A stretch of DNA of 47,701 nucleotides from an uncultured Acidobacteriota bacterium (GCA_900696665.1 CAADGY010000077.1:1-47701); one strand, 5' to 3'; positions 8,233 to 18,748 are shown, numbered from the stretch's first letter. Numbers and translations are program-made. The notes: a model not told the origin generated them from the sequence alone.

Positions 8233-9324
8233 TTACGAGAACGCCTCGTTGTAGACGTTCCAAGTTCTGGCTATCGCGGTCTCCCATGTGAAAAGGGAGG
8301 CCTGTTGAATTCCCCGTTGACCAAATGCGGTCCGAAGGCCCTCATCCCGTGTTAGCGATTCCAGAGCGCCAGCTAAATCTGCAACGTCGTGGGGGTTCAC
8401 CAGGAGCGCGGCATCGCCTGCAACCTCGGGCAAAGCAGAGCGATTAGAAGTAATCACCGGAATCCCGTGAGCCATGGCTTCGAGAACAGGAATCCCGAAG
8501 CCCTCATCGAGCGATGGGAAAGCAAATATGGAAGCCTGTCCATATAGCTCTTCCAGCCGGGCGGCAGTCACGTAGCCCAGGAGTTCAATGTCACCGGCCC
8601 TCACGCTGCTTCTGATCTGCTCTACAATTTCCGTGCCGCCGTGGCCCAGCGAACCCGCCAGAACCAACTTCCATCCCGGGCAGGATTGTTCGAACGCGCG
8701 CACCAGGTTGGCGATATTTTTGCGTTTTTGAACCGCTCCCACATGTAAGACAATCCTTTCGCGCTTTCCTGCCGGTGGGACAGGAGGCCGCACACCATGG
8801 TGGATGATGCGGATGCGGGATTGCTCGACACCAAGGAATTCCGTAACCTGCGCTGCAGTGAACGCCGAAACCGCAATCACCAGATCCGCCCGGCGCGCGG
8901 CGTTCCGTGCCTGCTGAGCGAAACGGGCGCGAAATTCGGCCGTCGAGTAATCTCCGCTCAAAACAAACAAGTCATGAAACGTGGCAATGGCGCGTTTGTA
9001 TCCCGCAGCGGGCAGACGCTGGTTCAACCCGTGAAACAGATCGAACCGCCGAAGCGGCCATCTTTCAAATAGTATGGAGCGGTCCGCATTCGGCGGAAGG
9101 GGAGTTCGTAAGGATCGAATATAGCGGTGCGGGCGGTAACAGAACCGGAAGCGATGATCCGGATGAGCACGACACAGCCCGGACAATATCTCCACGCTGT
9201 AGCGGCCGACACCCGTTAACGAATCTCCTACACTGTAGCTTGCGTCGAGTGCGATATTTGGGAACGTCAAGCGGCAGGATAACGCGGAGCATGCCGCCCG
9301 CGCATCTTTTGGCGGCGGCGACAC
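8233..9324 (-). CDS. glycosyltransferase family 4-type (GT-B)
   Basis: A protein of up to 363 residues with the GT-B fold of glycosyl transferases group 1. The C-terminal half holds the donor-site motif DEGFGIPVLEAMAHGIPVI with the EX7E pair that binds the nucleotide sugar, and the linker has GAVQKRKNI, the usual 'GRLxxxKN' position. The N-terminal acceptor domain begins around PNIALDASYSVGDSLTGVGRY. The GTG at complement 9324 gives 20 extra residues with no ribosome site; a TTG at complement 9270, right before the conserved part, is an equally good start. Likely cytosolic, adding a sugar to a lipid-linked or small acceptor. It stands alone, so its pathway is unknown. Confidence 0.85.
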   Translation of the reverse strand: MSPPPKDARAACSALSCRLTFPNIALDASYSVGDSLTGVGRYSVEILSGLCRAHPDHRFRFCYRPHRYIRSLRTPLPPNADRSILFERWPLRRFDLFHGLNQRLPAAGYKRAIATFHDLFVLSGDYSTAEFRARFAQQARNAARRADLVIAVSAFTAAQVTEFLGVEQSRIRIIHHGVRPPVPPAGKRERIVLHVGAVQKRKNIANLVRAFEQSCPGWKLVLAGSLGHGGTEIVEQIRSSVRAGDIELLGYVTAARLEELYGQASIFAFPSLDEGFGIPVLEAMAHGIPVITSNRSALPEVAGDAALLVNPHDVADLAGALESLTRDEGLRTAFGQRGIQQASLFTWETAIARTWNVYNEAFS

Positions 9325-9352
9325 AAGGGGCAGCGGCGGAGCACTGCCCCTT
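9325..9352. repeat. 9-bp perfect hairpin upstream of the glycosyltransferase
   Basis: AAGGGGCAG at 9325-9333 pairs perfectly with CTGCCCCTT at 9344-9352 across a 10-base loop. It directly precedes the annotated GTG start of the glycosyltransferase on the minus strand. No T-tract follows on either strand, so it is not a typical terminator. The remaining gap to 9578 shows only the promoter element listed separately. Confidence 0.45.
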
Positions 9353-9566
9353 CGTGATCGAACGGATCATGGTCTGCGTGGTCCGGAACGCGTGCATCCG
9401 GCGCTAGTCCAATGGTTCCGTCCACAACTGTACATCAGAGGCTACTGGTGACATAACCGCCCTGAAGAGGCGTTGTGTGCGGGCAGAAACGGGGTGATGG
9501 CACCCTCAGAAGCGGGTATCACTAGCAGTACTAAGTTGTACTTCGCTTCCGGGCGGGCATGAAAGT

Positions 9567-9572
9567 TATAAT
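9567..9572 (+). promoter_or_regulatory. TATAAT -10 element giving a possibly leaderless mRNA
   Basis: A perfect TATAAT at 9567-9572 lies so that transcription would start at about 9579, exactly the GTG start codon of the MFS gene. No convincing TTGACA is found 16-18 bases upstream (TTGTAC at 9536 is too far), and no Shine-Dalgarno sequence precedes the GTG. Confidence 0.4.
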
Positions 9573-9578
9573 TCGCTG

Positions 9579-10838
9579 GTGAACTCCGATAACCGAACCC
9601 GCATCCGCTGGTGGATGCTGGCTCTCCTCTTTTTCGCAACGACCATCAATTACCTCGACCGGATCGTCTTTTCCGTTCTCATTCCCGTGATCCGCCAGGA
9701 AATGCATATTTCCGACGAACATTATGGCTACGTGAACGGCGCGTTCCAAGCCGCCTACATGATCGGTTTTCTGTTCATGGGTAAGTTTATCGACCGGTTC
9801 GGCACGCGTATCGGGTACGCGGTTGCAATCAGTTGGTGGTCGATTGCGGCGGGCCTGCACACCATCGCACAGAGCGCTGCCGGACTGGGCTTCTGGCGCG
9901 GCATGCTCGGCTTGGGAGAGTCAGGCAACTTCCCGGCAGCCATCAAGTCGGTGGCGGAGTGGTTTCCAAGGAAGGATCGTGCCTTCGCTACCGGCATATT
10001 CAATGCGGGCAGCAATGTGGCCGCCATGATAGGTCCGCCACTATTTGCCTGGATGACCATTCACTTAGGATGGCGCGACTGCTTCCTGATCACCGCTTCG
10101 CTGGGTTTTATCTGGTTGCTGCTGTGGCTCCTCAGCTATCGGGTTCCCGAACGGCATCCCTCGGTGAACGCGGCGGAGTTGCAATATATCCAGAGCGACG
10201 ACAAACTCAGCGAAGATGCAGGGACGGTCAGTTGGCGGCAGGCGCTGCAGAAAAAGCAGACCTGGGGTTTCGCGATCGCAAAGTTTCTGACCGATCCCGT
10301 GTGGTGGTTTTTCCTGTATTGGCTGCCGCCATATCTTTACGATGTGCGCAAATTCAATCTCATCGAAATCGGATGGGCGCTTCCAGTGGTCTATCTGATG
10401 GCTGATGCCGGCAGCGTCGGGGGTGGCTGGATATCCGGCTTTCTCATGCGCAGGGGTTGGCCAAACGGAAAAGCGCGCAAAACCGCCATGGCTGTCTGTG
10501 CCTCCGCGATGCCTGTGGCGGTGCTCTCCGTCCTGGCCGACAGCCCCATCCTGGCGATTGGACTGGTGAGTCTGGCAACTGCCGGACATCAGGGATGGTC
10601 TGCTAACCTTTTCACCACGACGTCCGACATATTCCCGCAGCGCGCTGTGGCCTCCGTTACCGGTATTGGCGGCTTTGCCGGAGGACTCGGAGGCATCCTG
10701 ATTTCAGCGATTATTCCAGGCTACATGGTCAGTCATTTCGGTTATACACCGGTGTTCCTGTCCATGGGTCTGTTCCATCTCACAGCGTTGCTCGTTGTAC
10801 ACAAAACGATGGGCGATATGCGGCAGATCGAGGTGTGA
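9579..10838 (+). CDS. MFS transporter, anion:cation symporter (hexuronate/ExuT-like) family
   Basis: A 419-residue, 12-segment major facilitator. The opening RWWMLALLFFATTINYLDRIVFSVLIP and the GFLFMGKFIDRFGTRIGYAV loop (motif A) are characteristic of the ACS subfamily, which imports hexuronates, glucarate/galactonate or related organic anions with a proton. GMLGLGESGNFPAAIK is the conserved fourth-segment signature of these carriers. Start is the GTG at 9579, with no ribosome site but a TATAAT just upstream. The next gene converges within 2 bp. The exact substrate is not decidable here because no uronate catabolic genes are adjacent. Confidence 0.9.
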   Translation: MNSDNRTRIRWWMLALLFFATTINYLDRIVFSVLIPVIRQEMHISDEHYGYVNGAFQAAYMIGFLFMGKFIDRFGTRIGYAVAISWWSIAAGLHTIAQSAAGLGFWRGMLGLGESGNFPAAIKSVAEWFPRKDRAFATGIFNAGSNVAAMIGPPLFAWMTIHLGWRDCFLITASLGFIWLLLWLLSYRVPERHPSVNAAELQYIQSDDKLSEDAGTVSWRQALQKKQTWGFAIAKFLTDPVWWFFLYWLPPYLYDVRKFNLIEIGWALPVVYLMADAGSVGGGWISGFLMRRGWPNGKARKTAMAVCASAMPVAVLSVLADSPILAIGLVSLATAGHQGWSANLFTTTSDIFPQRAVASVTGIGGFAGGLGGILISAIIPGYMVSHFGYTPVFLSMGLFHLTALLVVHKTMGDMRQIEV

Positions 10839-10840
10839 TT

Positions 10841-11449
10841 TCACTCCGTGAGCCGGAATTCGAACACTTCTCCGGCAGTGCGCACAGTCAACGACCCGCT
10901 GCCCATCGGCCTGCCCGCCGTGGAGAAAAAAACGGCGCCATCGGTCGATTCCCCCGGTGCGAGTTTGGTCTGAACAAACGCAATGGCGGAAGCGGCGGCG
11001 GCCGCCTTCAAGCGCGTCGAAGATACTTCGGCGAGTGCCGCCTGGCGGCGCGTTTCATATCCGTTTGTGGAACGAAGACGGTTCATTCCATACAGGCCCT
11101 GCTCGTAAGTGGACACGAGGTTAATTACGTCGTTGCGACCCGCTTTATCAACCAGCGAATCCACTACTTTCCTGGCGGCGGAACCGCGAAACGCCGCTCC
11201 GTCCTGTCGCGTGAAAGTGAAATCTTCAGGTTTTACAGTCCAGGAAACCAAAGCCCCGTTAGACACCGCCACCTGAATAACGGAATACTCTCGAACCACT
11301 AGCGGCATGGGCGCTACCATAACGGTCACTCCGTTCTTCGTTTGCGTACGGTATTGAAGCCCACCCGATTCGAATTCGATTACCTGTGCGCCGGCCGACA
11401 AGGACAAAGCGCCGATTCCCACCAAGACTAGCCGGGCCAGGTGGCTCAT
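10841..11449 (-). CDS. secreted hypothetical protein
   Basis: A 202-residue protein with a cleavable signal peptide (residues 1-21, ending SLSAGAQ). The mature part is mostly beta-predicted, with an alanine-rich helical insert (about 140-160), and ends in a short strand VRTAGEVFEFRLTE. I recognise no family; the type is common among acidobacterial exported proteins of unknown role. It is convergent with the MFS gene and divergent from the lipoprotein gene at 11633. The function is unknown. Confidence 0.65.
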   Translation of the reverse strand: MSHLARLVLVGIGALSLSAGAQVIEFESGGLQYRTQTKNGVTVMVAPMPLVVREYSVIQVAVSNGALVSWTVKPEDFTFTRQDGAAFRGSAARKVVDSLVDKAGRNDVINLVSTYEQGLYGMNRLRSTNGYETRRQAALAEVSSTRLKAAAAASAIAFVQTKLAPGESTDGAVFFSTAGRPMGSGSLTVRTAGEVFEFRLTE

Positions 11450-11632
11450 ATACTTTTATGATAGCGGCAACTCAATCGCCCATCCTATCGCCGCTTGCTC
11501 AGGCGCACGGCTCAGCTTTCAGAGCCACGGCGAAGCTTGGGGGCGGGGCATCAGCAGCCACAAGAGACACGGCCCGCCCCGACTGCTATGTCATAATCAT
11601 AAACGTTGCCCTGCTACCGAAAGGGGGAAAAA

Positions 11633-12460
11633 ATGCCACTACAAAATCGATTAGCGATCGTTATCGGAGGCGTGCTTTTAATGACGGTTGCGTGCCGCCG
11701 CGAGGCTCCGCCCCCACAAGCCAGCCAGGATCAGGCACCGGTTGCCGAACAGGCGCCGTCAGCGACACCGGCGGCCCCCGCTCAAGCACCTCCGGTGCGG
11801 GAGACTGCCAAAGAGCGGCCTGCTGCACGCCCCCCGGTGCAGCGACCGCAATCGCCGGTGGCAGAAAGCAAGCCGCAAGCTCCGGTTACAGGGCCGCCGC
11901 CGGCGCGCCCCGAACCGGCGACTCCGGCAAGAGCGCCGGAACCGGTAACTGCCACGCTTGAAGCCGGCACCCGGTTGCGGATTCGCACCATTGAAGCAAT
12001 GTCCACCAAGACAGCCCAAAAGGGCGACGCGTTCAGTGGCACACTCATTGACGCATTGAGAGATGGGGACCGGCTCATCGCCCCCAGAGGCGCAAAGGTG
12101 GCCGGCATTGTTACGGAATCAGACCCCGGGGGAAGGGTGAAGGGCCGTGCTTCGATATCGGTCCAACTGACCCGCCTATGGACCGGCTACGGTGGGCCGG
12201 TGGACATCAGCACCGGGGCAGTGTCGGTGGAAGCCAGAGGATCGAAGGCGAAGGACGCACGGAATATCGGGATTGGCGCAGGCATTGGCGCGGCCATTGG
12301 AGCGATAGCGGGGGGCGGTAAGGGCGCGGCCATCGGCGCGGGCGCCGGAGCAGCAGCGGGCACCGGGGCAACGTTGGCGACCCGCGGTGAAGCGGCCACG
12401 ATCCCTTCGGAAACGGTCCTGACCTTCGAACTGAGCAGGCCGGTGACCGTGCGCAAGTAG
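11633..12460 (+). CDS. glycine-zipper lipoprotein with proline-rich spacer
   Basis: A 275-residue predicted lipoprotein. The signal ends with a lipobox-like LMTVAC (Cys about 21). A proline/alanine-rich spacer (about 24-105) should span the periplasm or cell wall. A beta domain follows (about 108-195), then a glycine-zipper stretch (about 205-245) with repeated GxxxG steps such as IGAGIGAAIGAIAGGG, and a final strand TVLTFELSRPVTV. Proteins with this tail occur in the outer membranes of acidobacteria and proteobacteria. I chose the ATG at 11633 because AAAGGGGG lies just upstream; an ATG at 11606 is poorer. Role unknown; probably envelope-structural. Confidence 0.7.
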   Translation: MPLQNRLAIVIGGVLLMTVACRREAPPPQASQDQAPVAEQAPSATPAAPAQAPPVRETAKERPAARPPVQRPQSPVAESKPQAPVTGPPPARPEPATPARAPEPVTATLEAGTRLRIRTIEAMSTKTAQKGDAFSGTLIDALRDGDRLIAPRGAKVAGIVTESDPGGRVKGRASISVQLTRLWTGYGGPVDISTGAVSVEARGSKAKDARNIGIGAGIGAAIGAIAGGGKGAAIGAGAGAAAGTGATLATRGEAATIPSETVLTFELSRPVTVRK

Positions 12461-12562
12461 TAAATCACTCCGGCCGGAGGCGAGCGCATCTCCGCGGCCG
12501 CCTTGGGCACGATAGAATATTGACACCCGCTAATTCGACGGATTTCGGGGCTGGGACTGGTC

Positions 12563-15500
12563 ATGGTTCAACTTTGCTTTCGCCCACGGCCGATGCTTGC
12601 CGTAGTACTCGGTGTTTCCGCCCTCGCCACCAGCGCGCTATTCTCCATCCGTGCACAATCTGCCACAGATCAGGGAGTCGATTTCCAGAAAGATGTTCAG
12701 CCCGTATTCCAAGCCTCCTGCTACCCCTGCCACTCCGCCAAAATAGCCAGCGGCGACTTGCGGTTGGACAAAAAGAGCCTCGCGCTTCAGGGAGGAGTTT
12801 CCGGCAGGCCGATTCTGCCCGGTAAAAGTGGTGAAAGCCTCCTGTTGCGGCGGCTGACAGGCGAGGACAAGGGTGCCCGCATGCCGTTGGGCGGAGCACC
12901 GCTCCCGCCAGACAAGATCGCCCTGATCCGCAGGTGGATCGACCAGGGGGCACAGTGGCCGGAAGAGGCTCCGGCTGCAAAAACCACCTCAAAGCATTGG
13001 GCGTATGTGAAACCTGTAGCGCCGCCCGTTCCCGCTGTAGCGGACGCGAAATGGGTGCGTAACCCGATCGACAATTTCGTGCTCGCGCGCCTGGAGCGCG
13101 AGAAGCTCTCTCCGTCTCCCGAAGCAAGCAAGGAAACCCTCATTCGCAGGTTGAGCCTGGATCTGACGGGATTGCCTCCAAGCATTGCGGAGGTCAGCGA
13201 ATTTGTTTCCGATCAAAGCTCCGGCGCTTACACCAAGCTAGTCGAGAGGCTGCTGGCGTCGCCGCACTACGGTGAGCGTTGGGCACGCCCATGGCTCGAC
13301 ATGGCACGTTATGCGGATACCAACGGATACGAGGCCGACCGGCGGCGAACCATCTGGAAATACCGGGACTGGGTGATTCAAGCTTTCAACCGCGACATGC
13401 CGTTCGACGAATTTACTATCGAACAGATTGCAGGAGACATGTTGCCGCATCCTTCCAACGATCAACTGATCGCCACAGGATTTCATCGCAACACGATGTT
13501 CAACGAAGAGGGCGGCGTGGATAAGGAAGAGGCGCACTGGACCAACCTGGTGGACCGGGTAAACACCACAGCTACCGTTTGGCTCGGGAGCACCATCGCC
13601 TGCGCCCAGTGCCATAATCACAAGTTCGATCCGTTCACGCAGCGCGAGTACTATCAACTGCTGGCGTTCTTCGATAACGGCGCGTTCACTGTCAAGACAT
13701 ATGGCGACACGTCCAACAAGTACATCGAGCCGCAGTTGGAGATGCCTACCCCGGAACAGGAAGCGCGGCGGGTGAAACTCAACGCCGAGATCGGCGAGCT
13801 GGAGACCAGGATAAAGACTCAGACACCCGAACTCGACGCCGAGCAGGCGCAGTGGGAGCGCGCGGTTCACCAGGCATCTTCGGAATGGCAGACGCTGGCG
13901 CCTGCGAAGGTTGCGTCGAGTGGTGGTTCCACACTCACGCCCCAGCAGGACCATTCGATCCTGGCAGGCGGCAGCAACCCGGCGGAGGATACTTACACGA
14001 TCGAAGCGAAATTGCCAGCGGGCCGCATCACCGCCGTGCGCCTGGAGACCTTGCCGCATAAGACGCTGCCTCGCGGCGGACCCGGACGGGACGCCTATGG
14101 CAATTTCTTTCTCAGTGAAGTCGCACTGGAGATGGAAGGCAACGAACTGCGCATCAAAAAGGCCGTGCCCGACGATGGCAGAATGAACGACAAGAAGTTC
14201 GACCAGCTTTGGGCTGTCGACGCAAGCCGCGACGAAGAACGCCTGCCGCGTCAACTGGTGCTGTTGCTGGATACGCCGGCCGAAGGCGGCGGGACGCTGC
14301 GTGTCTATCTCCGTCATCGATCGGAATTCGGCGGGCAGAGCGTAGGCCATTTCCGGCTATCAGTCACCTCCTCTCAACAGCCGGATCAAATCGTGAAAAT
14401 TTCGGCGCGGCTGCGTCCTGTGCTGGAGATCGATCCCGGCGCCCGCACGGAAAAGCAGAAAAATGATCTGGCCGAATATTTCCGCGCCAATGCGCCTTCT
14501 CTTAAGGCCGCGCGCGACCGCCTGAAGAAACTGCACGAGGAACGCGACGATCTGGGCATCGTAAGCACGCTCATCTTACGCGAGCGGGATTCGTTTGACC
14601 GGCCCTCCACATTCATGCGCTCCCGCGGCGAGTTTTTGAGCAAGGGCGATCGGGTATGGGCCGGTGTTCCGGCGGTACTCCATCCAATGCCGCAGGACGC
14701 GATGCCGAACCGTCTCGGCCTGGCGAAATGGCTAGTCAGTCCCGAGAACCCGCTCACCGCGCGCGTGACTGTGAACAGGATCTGGGAACTGTACTTCGGG
14801 CGCGGGCTGGTCGAAACAAGTGAAGATTTCGGCACGCAAGGAGAGCGCCCAACCCACCCTGAACTGCTCGACTGGCTGGCTACCCAGTTCATGGAACAAA
14901 AGTGGAGCTTGAAGGCGATGCATCGCCTGATTGTCAACTCGAGTACTTACAGGCAGTCATCGCGCGTTGCTCCGGAACTTGTGGAACGCGACCCGTATAA
15001 CAGGCTGCTGGCGCGCGGTCCCCGTTTTCGTGTGGAAGCGGAGATGATTCGGGATATCGCGCTGTCGGCAAGCGGTCTGTTGAGTCCGAAGATCGGCGGC
15101 CCGAGCGTGTTCCCCTACCAGCCGGATGGCATCTGGGACTTACCGTATAACGACGACAAATGGGAAGAAAGCAAGGGCGAGGACCAGTACCGCCGTGGTC
15201 TGTACACCTTCGCCCGTCGTACGGCGCCCTACCCTTCGTTTCTTACGTTCGATTCGACCAGCCGCGAGTTCTGTACCGTGCGCCGCGTACGCACAAACAC
15301 ACCGCTTCAGGCACTAACTGCGTTGAATGATCCGGCGTTTTTCGAAGCGGCACAGGCGCTGGCGCGGCGCATTATTCGTGAAGCCCCACAGCCTGACGTA
15401 AAATCCCGGGCTGTTTATGGTTTCAAACTATGCGTATCCAGGGCGCCAAAGGCGGGCGAACTCGACCGTATTCTGAGCTGGTATAAGAAGGAGCGGCAGT

Positions 15501-15640
15501 ACTTCGAAAAGCACCCCGGCGACGCAGCCAAAGTCGCAGCATTCTCTCAGGACGGCAACGGCGATGCCGCCGGACAAGCGGCATGGACCATGGTATCGAA
15601 CGTCCTGCTCAACCTGGATGAGACGATTACAAAGGAGTGA
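12563..15640 (+). CDS. DUF1549/DUF1553 protein with N-terminal cytochrome-c-like domain (PSCyt1-PSD1)
   Basis: A 1025-residue exported protein. A signal peptide (residues 1-33) is followed by a planctomycete-type cytochrome domain with one heme motif CYPCH (Cys53, Cys56, His57) and a distal ARMPLGG methionine that could be the axial ligand. DUF1549 starts at about HWAYVKPV (residue 145) and holds [20 protein letters not shown] and [12 protein letters not shown], a second CxxCH. A sugar-binding-like beta insert (about 460-620) and the C-terminal DUF1553 ([21 protein letters not shown]) follow. Such proteins come paired with DUF1501 proteins, as here, and are thought to act in periplasmic polysaccharide breakdown or electron transfer, without firm proof. 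All domains are intact. Confidence 0.92.
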   Translation: MVQLCFRPRPMLAVVLGVSALATSALFSIRAQSATDQGVDFQKDVQPVFQASCYPCHSAKIASGDLRLDKKSLALQGGVSGRPILPGKSGESLLLRRLTGEDKGARMPLGGAPLPPDKIALIRRWIDQGAQWPEEAPAAKTTSKHWAYVKPVAPPVPAVADAKWVRNPIDNFVLARLEREKLSPSPEASKETLIRRLSLDLTGLPPSIAEVSEFVSDQSSGAYTKLVERLLASPHYGERWARPWLDMARYADTNGYEADRRRTIWKYRDWVIQAFNRDMPFDEFTIEQIAGDMLPHPSNDQLIATGFHRNTMFNEEGGVDKEEAHWTNLVDRVNTTATVWLGSTIACAQCHNHKFDPFTQREYYQLLAFFDNGAFTVKTYGDTSNKYIEPQLEMPTPEQEARRVKLNAEIGELETRIKTQTPELDAEQAQWERAVHQASSEWQTLAPAKVASSGGSTLTPQQDHSILAGGSNPAEDTYTIEAKLPAGRITAVRLETLPHKTLPRGGPGRDAYGNFFLSEVALEMEGNELRIKKAVPDDGRMNDKKFDQLWAVDASRDEERLPRQLVLLLDTPAEGGGTLRVYLRHRSEFGGQSVGHFRLSVTSSQQPDQIVKISARLRPVLEIDPGARTEKQKNDLAEYFRANAPSLKAARDRLKKLHEERDDLGIVSTLILRERDSFDRPSTFMRSRGEFLSKGDRVWAGVPAVLHPMPQDAMPNRLGLAKWLVSPENPLTARVTVNRIWELYFGRGLVETSEDFGTQGERPTHPELLDWLATQFMEQKWSLKAMHRLIVNSSTYRQSSRVAPELVERDPYNRLLARGPRFRVEAEMIRDIALSASGLLSPKIGGPSVFPYQPDGIWDLPYNDDKWEESKGEDQYRRGLYTFARRTAPYPSFLTFDSTSREFCTVRRVRTNTPLQALTALNDPAFFEAAQALARRIIREAPQPDVKSRAVYGFKLCVSRAPKAGELDRILSWYKKERQYFEKHPGDAAKVAAFSQDGNGDAAGQAAWTMVSNVLLNLDETITKE

Positions 15641-15648
15641 GACAGCTC

Positions 15649-17100
15649 ATGATGCGAGACGAAAATCACCATCTCAAGAACCTGACACGTCGGCACTTCT
15701 TCCAGCAGAGCAGCCTGTTCGGCATCGGGTCCGTGGCTCTGTCGGCGATTCTGAACGAGCGTCTGTTCGCGGGCACCACCGGCGCAAACATGCGGCCGGA
15801 TGGTGGACTGCACTTTGCGCCCAAGGCAAAGAACGTTATTTTTCTGTTCATGGCGGGCGCGCCATCCCAACTCGATCTGTTCGACTACAAACCGGCCCTG
15901 CAAAAATTCGACGGGCAGCCCTGCCCGGAAGAGCTGATTAAAGGTGAGAGGTTCGCCTTCATCAAGGGTGTACCGAAATTGCTCGGCTCTCCACATTCGT
16001 TCAAGCGATATGGAGAATGCGGCGCTGAATTGTCGAACCTGCTACCGCACCTGGCAAAAATTGTGGATGACGTCGCCATCGTGAAGTCGCTCCACACCAC
16101 GCAGTTCAACCACGCCCCGGGTCAGATCTTCATGAACACCGGGCACCAGATTCCCGGCCGGCCGAGCCTCGGCTCGTGGCTGACCTACGGAATTGGCAGC
16201 GAGAACAAGGATCTTCCGGGTTTCGTCGTGCTTCTTTCCGGTAAGAATCAGCCGGACGGTGGGAAGTCGTGTTGGGGCAGTGGCTTCCTGCCCACGGTTT
16301 ACCAGGGTGTGGAGTTCCGTTCAAAGGGAGACCCCGTCCTGTTTCTCTCGAATCCGCCGGGGGTAGAGATGGAGACGCGCCGGCGTTCTCTCGATTTGCT
16401 GCGCGACCTCAACTCGGATCACCTGGCGGATGTTGGCGATCCCGAAATCGCCACACGCATCAACTCTTATGAGATGGCCTACCGGATGCAATCGAGCGTT
16501 CCGGAACTGGCGGAAATCTCCAAAGAGCCCCAGCACATTCACGAGATGTACGGTACCGAGCCCGGCAACGCTTCTTTCGCCAACAATTGCCTGCTGGCGC
16601 GGCGCCTCGTGGAGCGGGGCGTCCGGTTTGTGCAGCTTTACCATCGCGGCTGGGACACCCACGGCGCGAGTAATAATGAAGACATCGTCAATAAGCTCGC
16701 ACACCTGTGCCGCGAAACCGACCGTGCCGCAGCGGCGCTGGTGCAGGATCTGAAACAGCGGGGATTGCTCGATTCCACACTCGTCATCTGGGGCGGTGAA
16801 TTCGGGCGCACGCCGATGAATGAAGCGCGCAGCGGCTCGAAGTTTCTGGGGCGTGACCACCACCCGCGCGCGTTCACCATGTGGATGGCCGGCGGTGGTA
16901 TCAAGCCCGGTATTACGGTGGGCGCGACCGACGACGTCGGCTACAACATCGCCGAAGATGCGATTTCAGTTCACGACCTGCACGCGACGATCCTGCATCT
17001 GCTCGGCATTGAACACACAAAGCTCACCTACCGCTTCCAGGGCCGTGAATTCAGGCTTACGGACGTCGAGGGGTTAGTCGTCAAGAAACTGCTGGCATAG
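15649..17100 (+). CDS. DUF1501 family Tat-exported protein
   Basis: A 483-residue protein of the DUF1501 family, with an alkaline-phosphatase/sulfatase-like fold. The N-terminus carries a twin-arginine motif TRRHFFQQ (Arg14-Arg15) and a hydrophobic segment, indicating folded export. [39 protein letters not shown] and WDTHG are the conserved family blocks, and GGEFGRTP with [10 protein letters not shown] supplies likely metal ligands. I chose the ATG at 15649, served by AAAGGAG at 15631-15637; the GTG at 15637 overlaps the previous stop but would lack a site. It belongs with the preceding DUF1549/DUF1553 gene as one two-gene unit. Confidence 0.92.
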   Translation: MMRDENHHLKNLTRRHFFQQSSLFGIGSVALSAILNERLFAGTTGANMRPDGGLHFAPKAKNVIFLFMAGAPSQLDLFDYKPALQKFDGQPCPEELIKGERFAFIKGVPKLLGSPHSFKRYGECGAELSNLLPHLAKIVDDVAIVKSLHTTQFNHAPGQIFMNTGHQIPGRPSLGSWLTYGIGSENKDLPGFVVLLSGKNQPDGGKSCWGSGFLPTVYQGVEFRSKGDPVLFLSNPPGVEMETRRRSLDLLRDLNSDHLADVGDPEIATRINSYEMAYRMQSSVPELAEISKEPQHIHEMYGTEPGNASFANNCLLARRLVERGVRFVQLYHRGWDTHGASNNEDIVNKLAHLCRETDRAAAALVQDLKQRGLLDSTLVIWGGEFGRTPMNEARSGSKFLGRDHHPRAFTMWMAGGGIKPGITVGATDDVGYNIAEDAISVHDLHATILHLLGIEHTKLTYRFQGREFRLTDVEGLVVKKLLA

Positions 17101-17227
17101 CTGTGCGTTTCAGCGCTTCTTCAACTGCGCCGCGCAAACTCAGCAGACGCCTGTGACAGAACGTATGAGGGCGTCGCGGGTCTGGTCCCACATGCGATCG
17201 TGCGACCGCCAGTCTTCGCAACTCAAA

Positions 17228-17800
17228 TCACCGGAGCTTGTGCTCTCCGCCGCTGGCCGGTTTCGGTTTCAGCTGTACGGTCAAGATGGCCCTCCGATAG
17301 GCGTAAAGCGCTGGAGTTCCGTTGTCGCGCACTTCGAGAATGACATGCAGCATTGCGGGCGATTGCACGCTGGGCGCGACAATCCGCGCCAGGGCTTCTA
17401 CGGCGTTTTCGATGGGGACAGCGCCCTTATAGGTGCCGGCCACAGAATAGGTAAACCAACGAAACGACAGGCGGTCTCCGTCGAGGTCGGCGGACCCGGC
17501 GGCGGATAGAGTGACCGGCGCGCCGGATGGAACCTCGACCTTCAATCTGACGGATGAGGCCGGGCCGGAGCACGTTCTCTTTCAACTCTCCGGGAATGCC
17601 GGCAGCGGACGCGATCAATCCCTCGATCTCGAATTCGTTTGCATAGGACAGGAGCCGTACCATCGACTGCTGGTCGCCCGGATCCCCTCCGATATCGGTT
17701 AAAACAATCAAGCGTGGTTTTGTTTGTGAGAATAGTACCGTCGGGACACATAGAAGAGAGCCACGCGGCGGATCCAGCGAAGCATGTTCATGCGTGCCAT
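17228..17800 (-). pseudogene. broken DUF1593 (Sde182-like) gene with large internal deletion
   Basis: Three reading-frame pieces on the minus strand spell the two ends of one protein. The start MARMNMLRWIRR (from 17800) looks like a signal peptide; after a frameshift near 17740 comes PRLIVLTDIGGDPGDQQS (17720-17660), the hallmark N-terminus of DUF1593 proteins. At about 17545-17555 this jumps frame straight into LKVEVPSGAPVTLSAAGSADLDGD, the start of the family's C-terminal beta domain, which runs to the stop at 17228. Intact members are about 450-500 residues, so roughly 300 central residues are missing. DUF1593 proteins resemble nucleoside hydrolases and act outside the cytoplasm, possibly on polysaccharide. 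It lies convergent to the DUF1501 gene. Confidence 0.8.
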
Positions 17801-17827
17801 GGCATCGATGGTATCGAAGGATGCCCT

Positions 17828-18661
17828 TCAGTGTTCCGGCTCGTGGGTCCTGCGATAGACTTCGCGCTTGGACAGGCCGCGCTCCCGGGCAACTGTCTTG
17901 ATCGCCTCCATGCGCGGCATCCCTGCGGCGGACAACGCTTCAACGGCTTCTTCGACAGATCCACTACCGGCGCCGGCTTGCCCGCCGCGCGCCACCAGCA
18001 GCGTGATTTCGCCCTTCACGCTGCCGCGCGCCGCTAGCGACTGGCGGATTTCGGCGGCGGTTCCTCTCAGAAACTCCTCGTGCACTTTGGTGAGTTCCCG
18101 CGCCACCACCACATCTCTCTGTCCCAGAATCGCTTCGACATCCGCGAGCGCTTCCAGAATGCGATGCGGAGCCTCATAAAACACAAGCGTCGCGTGCTCG
18201 CCGCGAAGCGATTCGAGAAGCTTACGCCGTGCTGCGGATTTTGGCGGAAGGAACCCGGCGAAGTGAAAGGCGTCCATGGGCAAACCCGATGCCACCAGTG
18301 CCGCAAGCAGGGCGGAAGCGCCTGGCAAGGGAACCACTGGAATCCCCTCCTGCCTTGCCCTGGCAACAATCCGGTAACCAGGGTCGGACAGCAGCGGTGT
18401 CCCGGCGTCGGAGACCAAAGCGACGCTTTCGCCGCGTTGTAGCCGGCTTACCAGTTCCGCAGCACGTTCGTGCTCGTTGTGCTCGTGGTAGCTTAGCAGC
18501 GGACGCTTGATGCCATAGTGATCCAGAAGTTTCTTCGTGTGCCGCGTGTCCTCGCAAGCGATGACGGCGGCTTCTTTGAGAACGCGTACCGCGCGAAATG
18601 TCAGATCATCCAGATTTCCGATCGGTGTCGACACAACGAAGAGAGTGCCGGAGACGGCCAT
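17828..18661 (-). CDS. rsmI: 16S rRNA (cytidine1402-2'-O)-methyltransferase
   Basis: A 277-residue SAM-dependent methylase of the tetrapyrrole-methylase fold that modifies C1402 in the decoding centre of 16S rRNA. Typical blocks are TLFVVSTPIGNLDDLTFRAV at the N-terminus, CEDTRHTKKLLDHYGI, LVSDAGTPLLSDPGYR (about 83-98) and FAGFLPPKSAARR. The C-terminal extension carries the small helical domain found in many RsmI proteins (SKREVYRRTHE). Start and length are as expected. It is divergent from the JAMM-fold gene across about 87 bp, which must hold both promoters. Confidence 0.96.
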   Translation of the reverse strand: MAVSGTLFVVSTPIGNLDDLTFRAVRVLKEAAVIACEDTRHTKKLLDHYGIKRPLLSYHEHNEHERAAELVSRLQRGESVALVSDAGTPLLSDPGYRIVARARQEGIPVVPLPGASALLAALVASGLPMDAFHFAGFLPPKSAARRKLLESLRGEHATLVFYEAPHRILEALADVEAILGQRDVVVARELTKVHEEFLRGTAAEIRQSLAARGSVKGEITLLVARGGQAGAGSGSVEEAVEALSAAGMPRMEAIKTVARERGLSKREVYRRTHEPEH

Positions 18662-18748
18662 TCACACATTGTAATTTTCCGGCCTTCTGCCGATAAAATG
18701 ATTGAGCGGGTCGTGCCGCGCGGCAACATGTGGTTTCGGCGAGAATGA

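Noticed and set aside
13238..14350. Minus-strand frame of 370 codons inside the DUF1549/DUF1553 gene
   Set aside because: Shadow of an intact conserved gene; no ribosome site or recognisable domain.
18669..18699. TTGTAA and TAAAAT as a promoter for the JAMM-fold gene
   Set aside because: The spacer is 19 bases and both boxes are imperfect, so I do not list it as a feature, though a promoter must lie in this gap.
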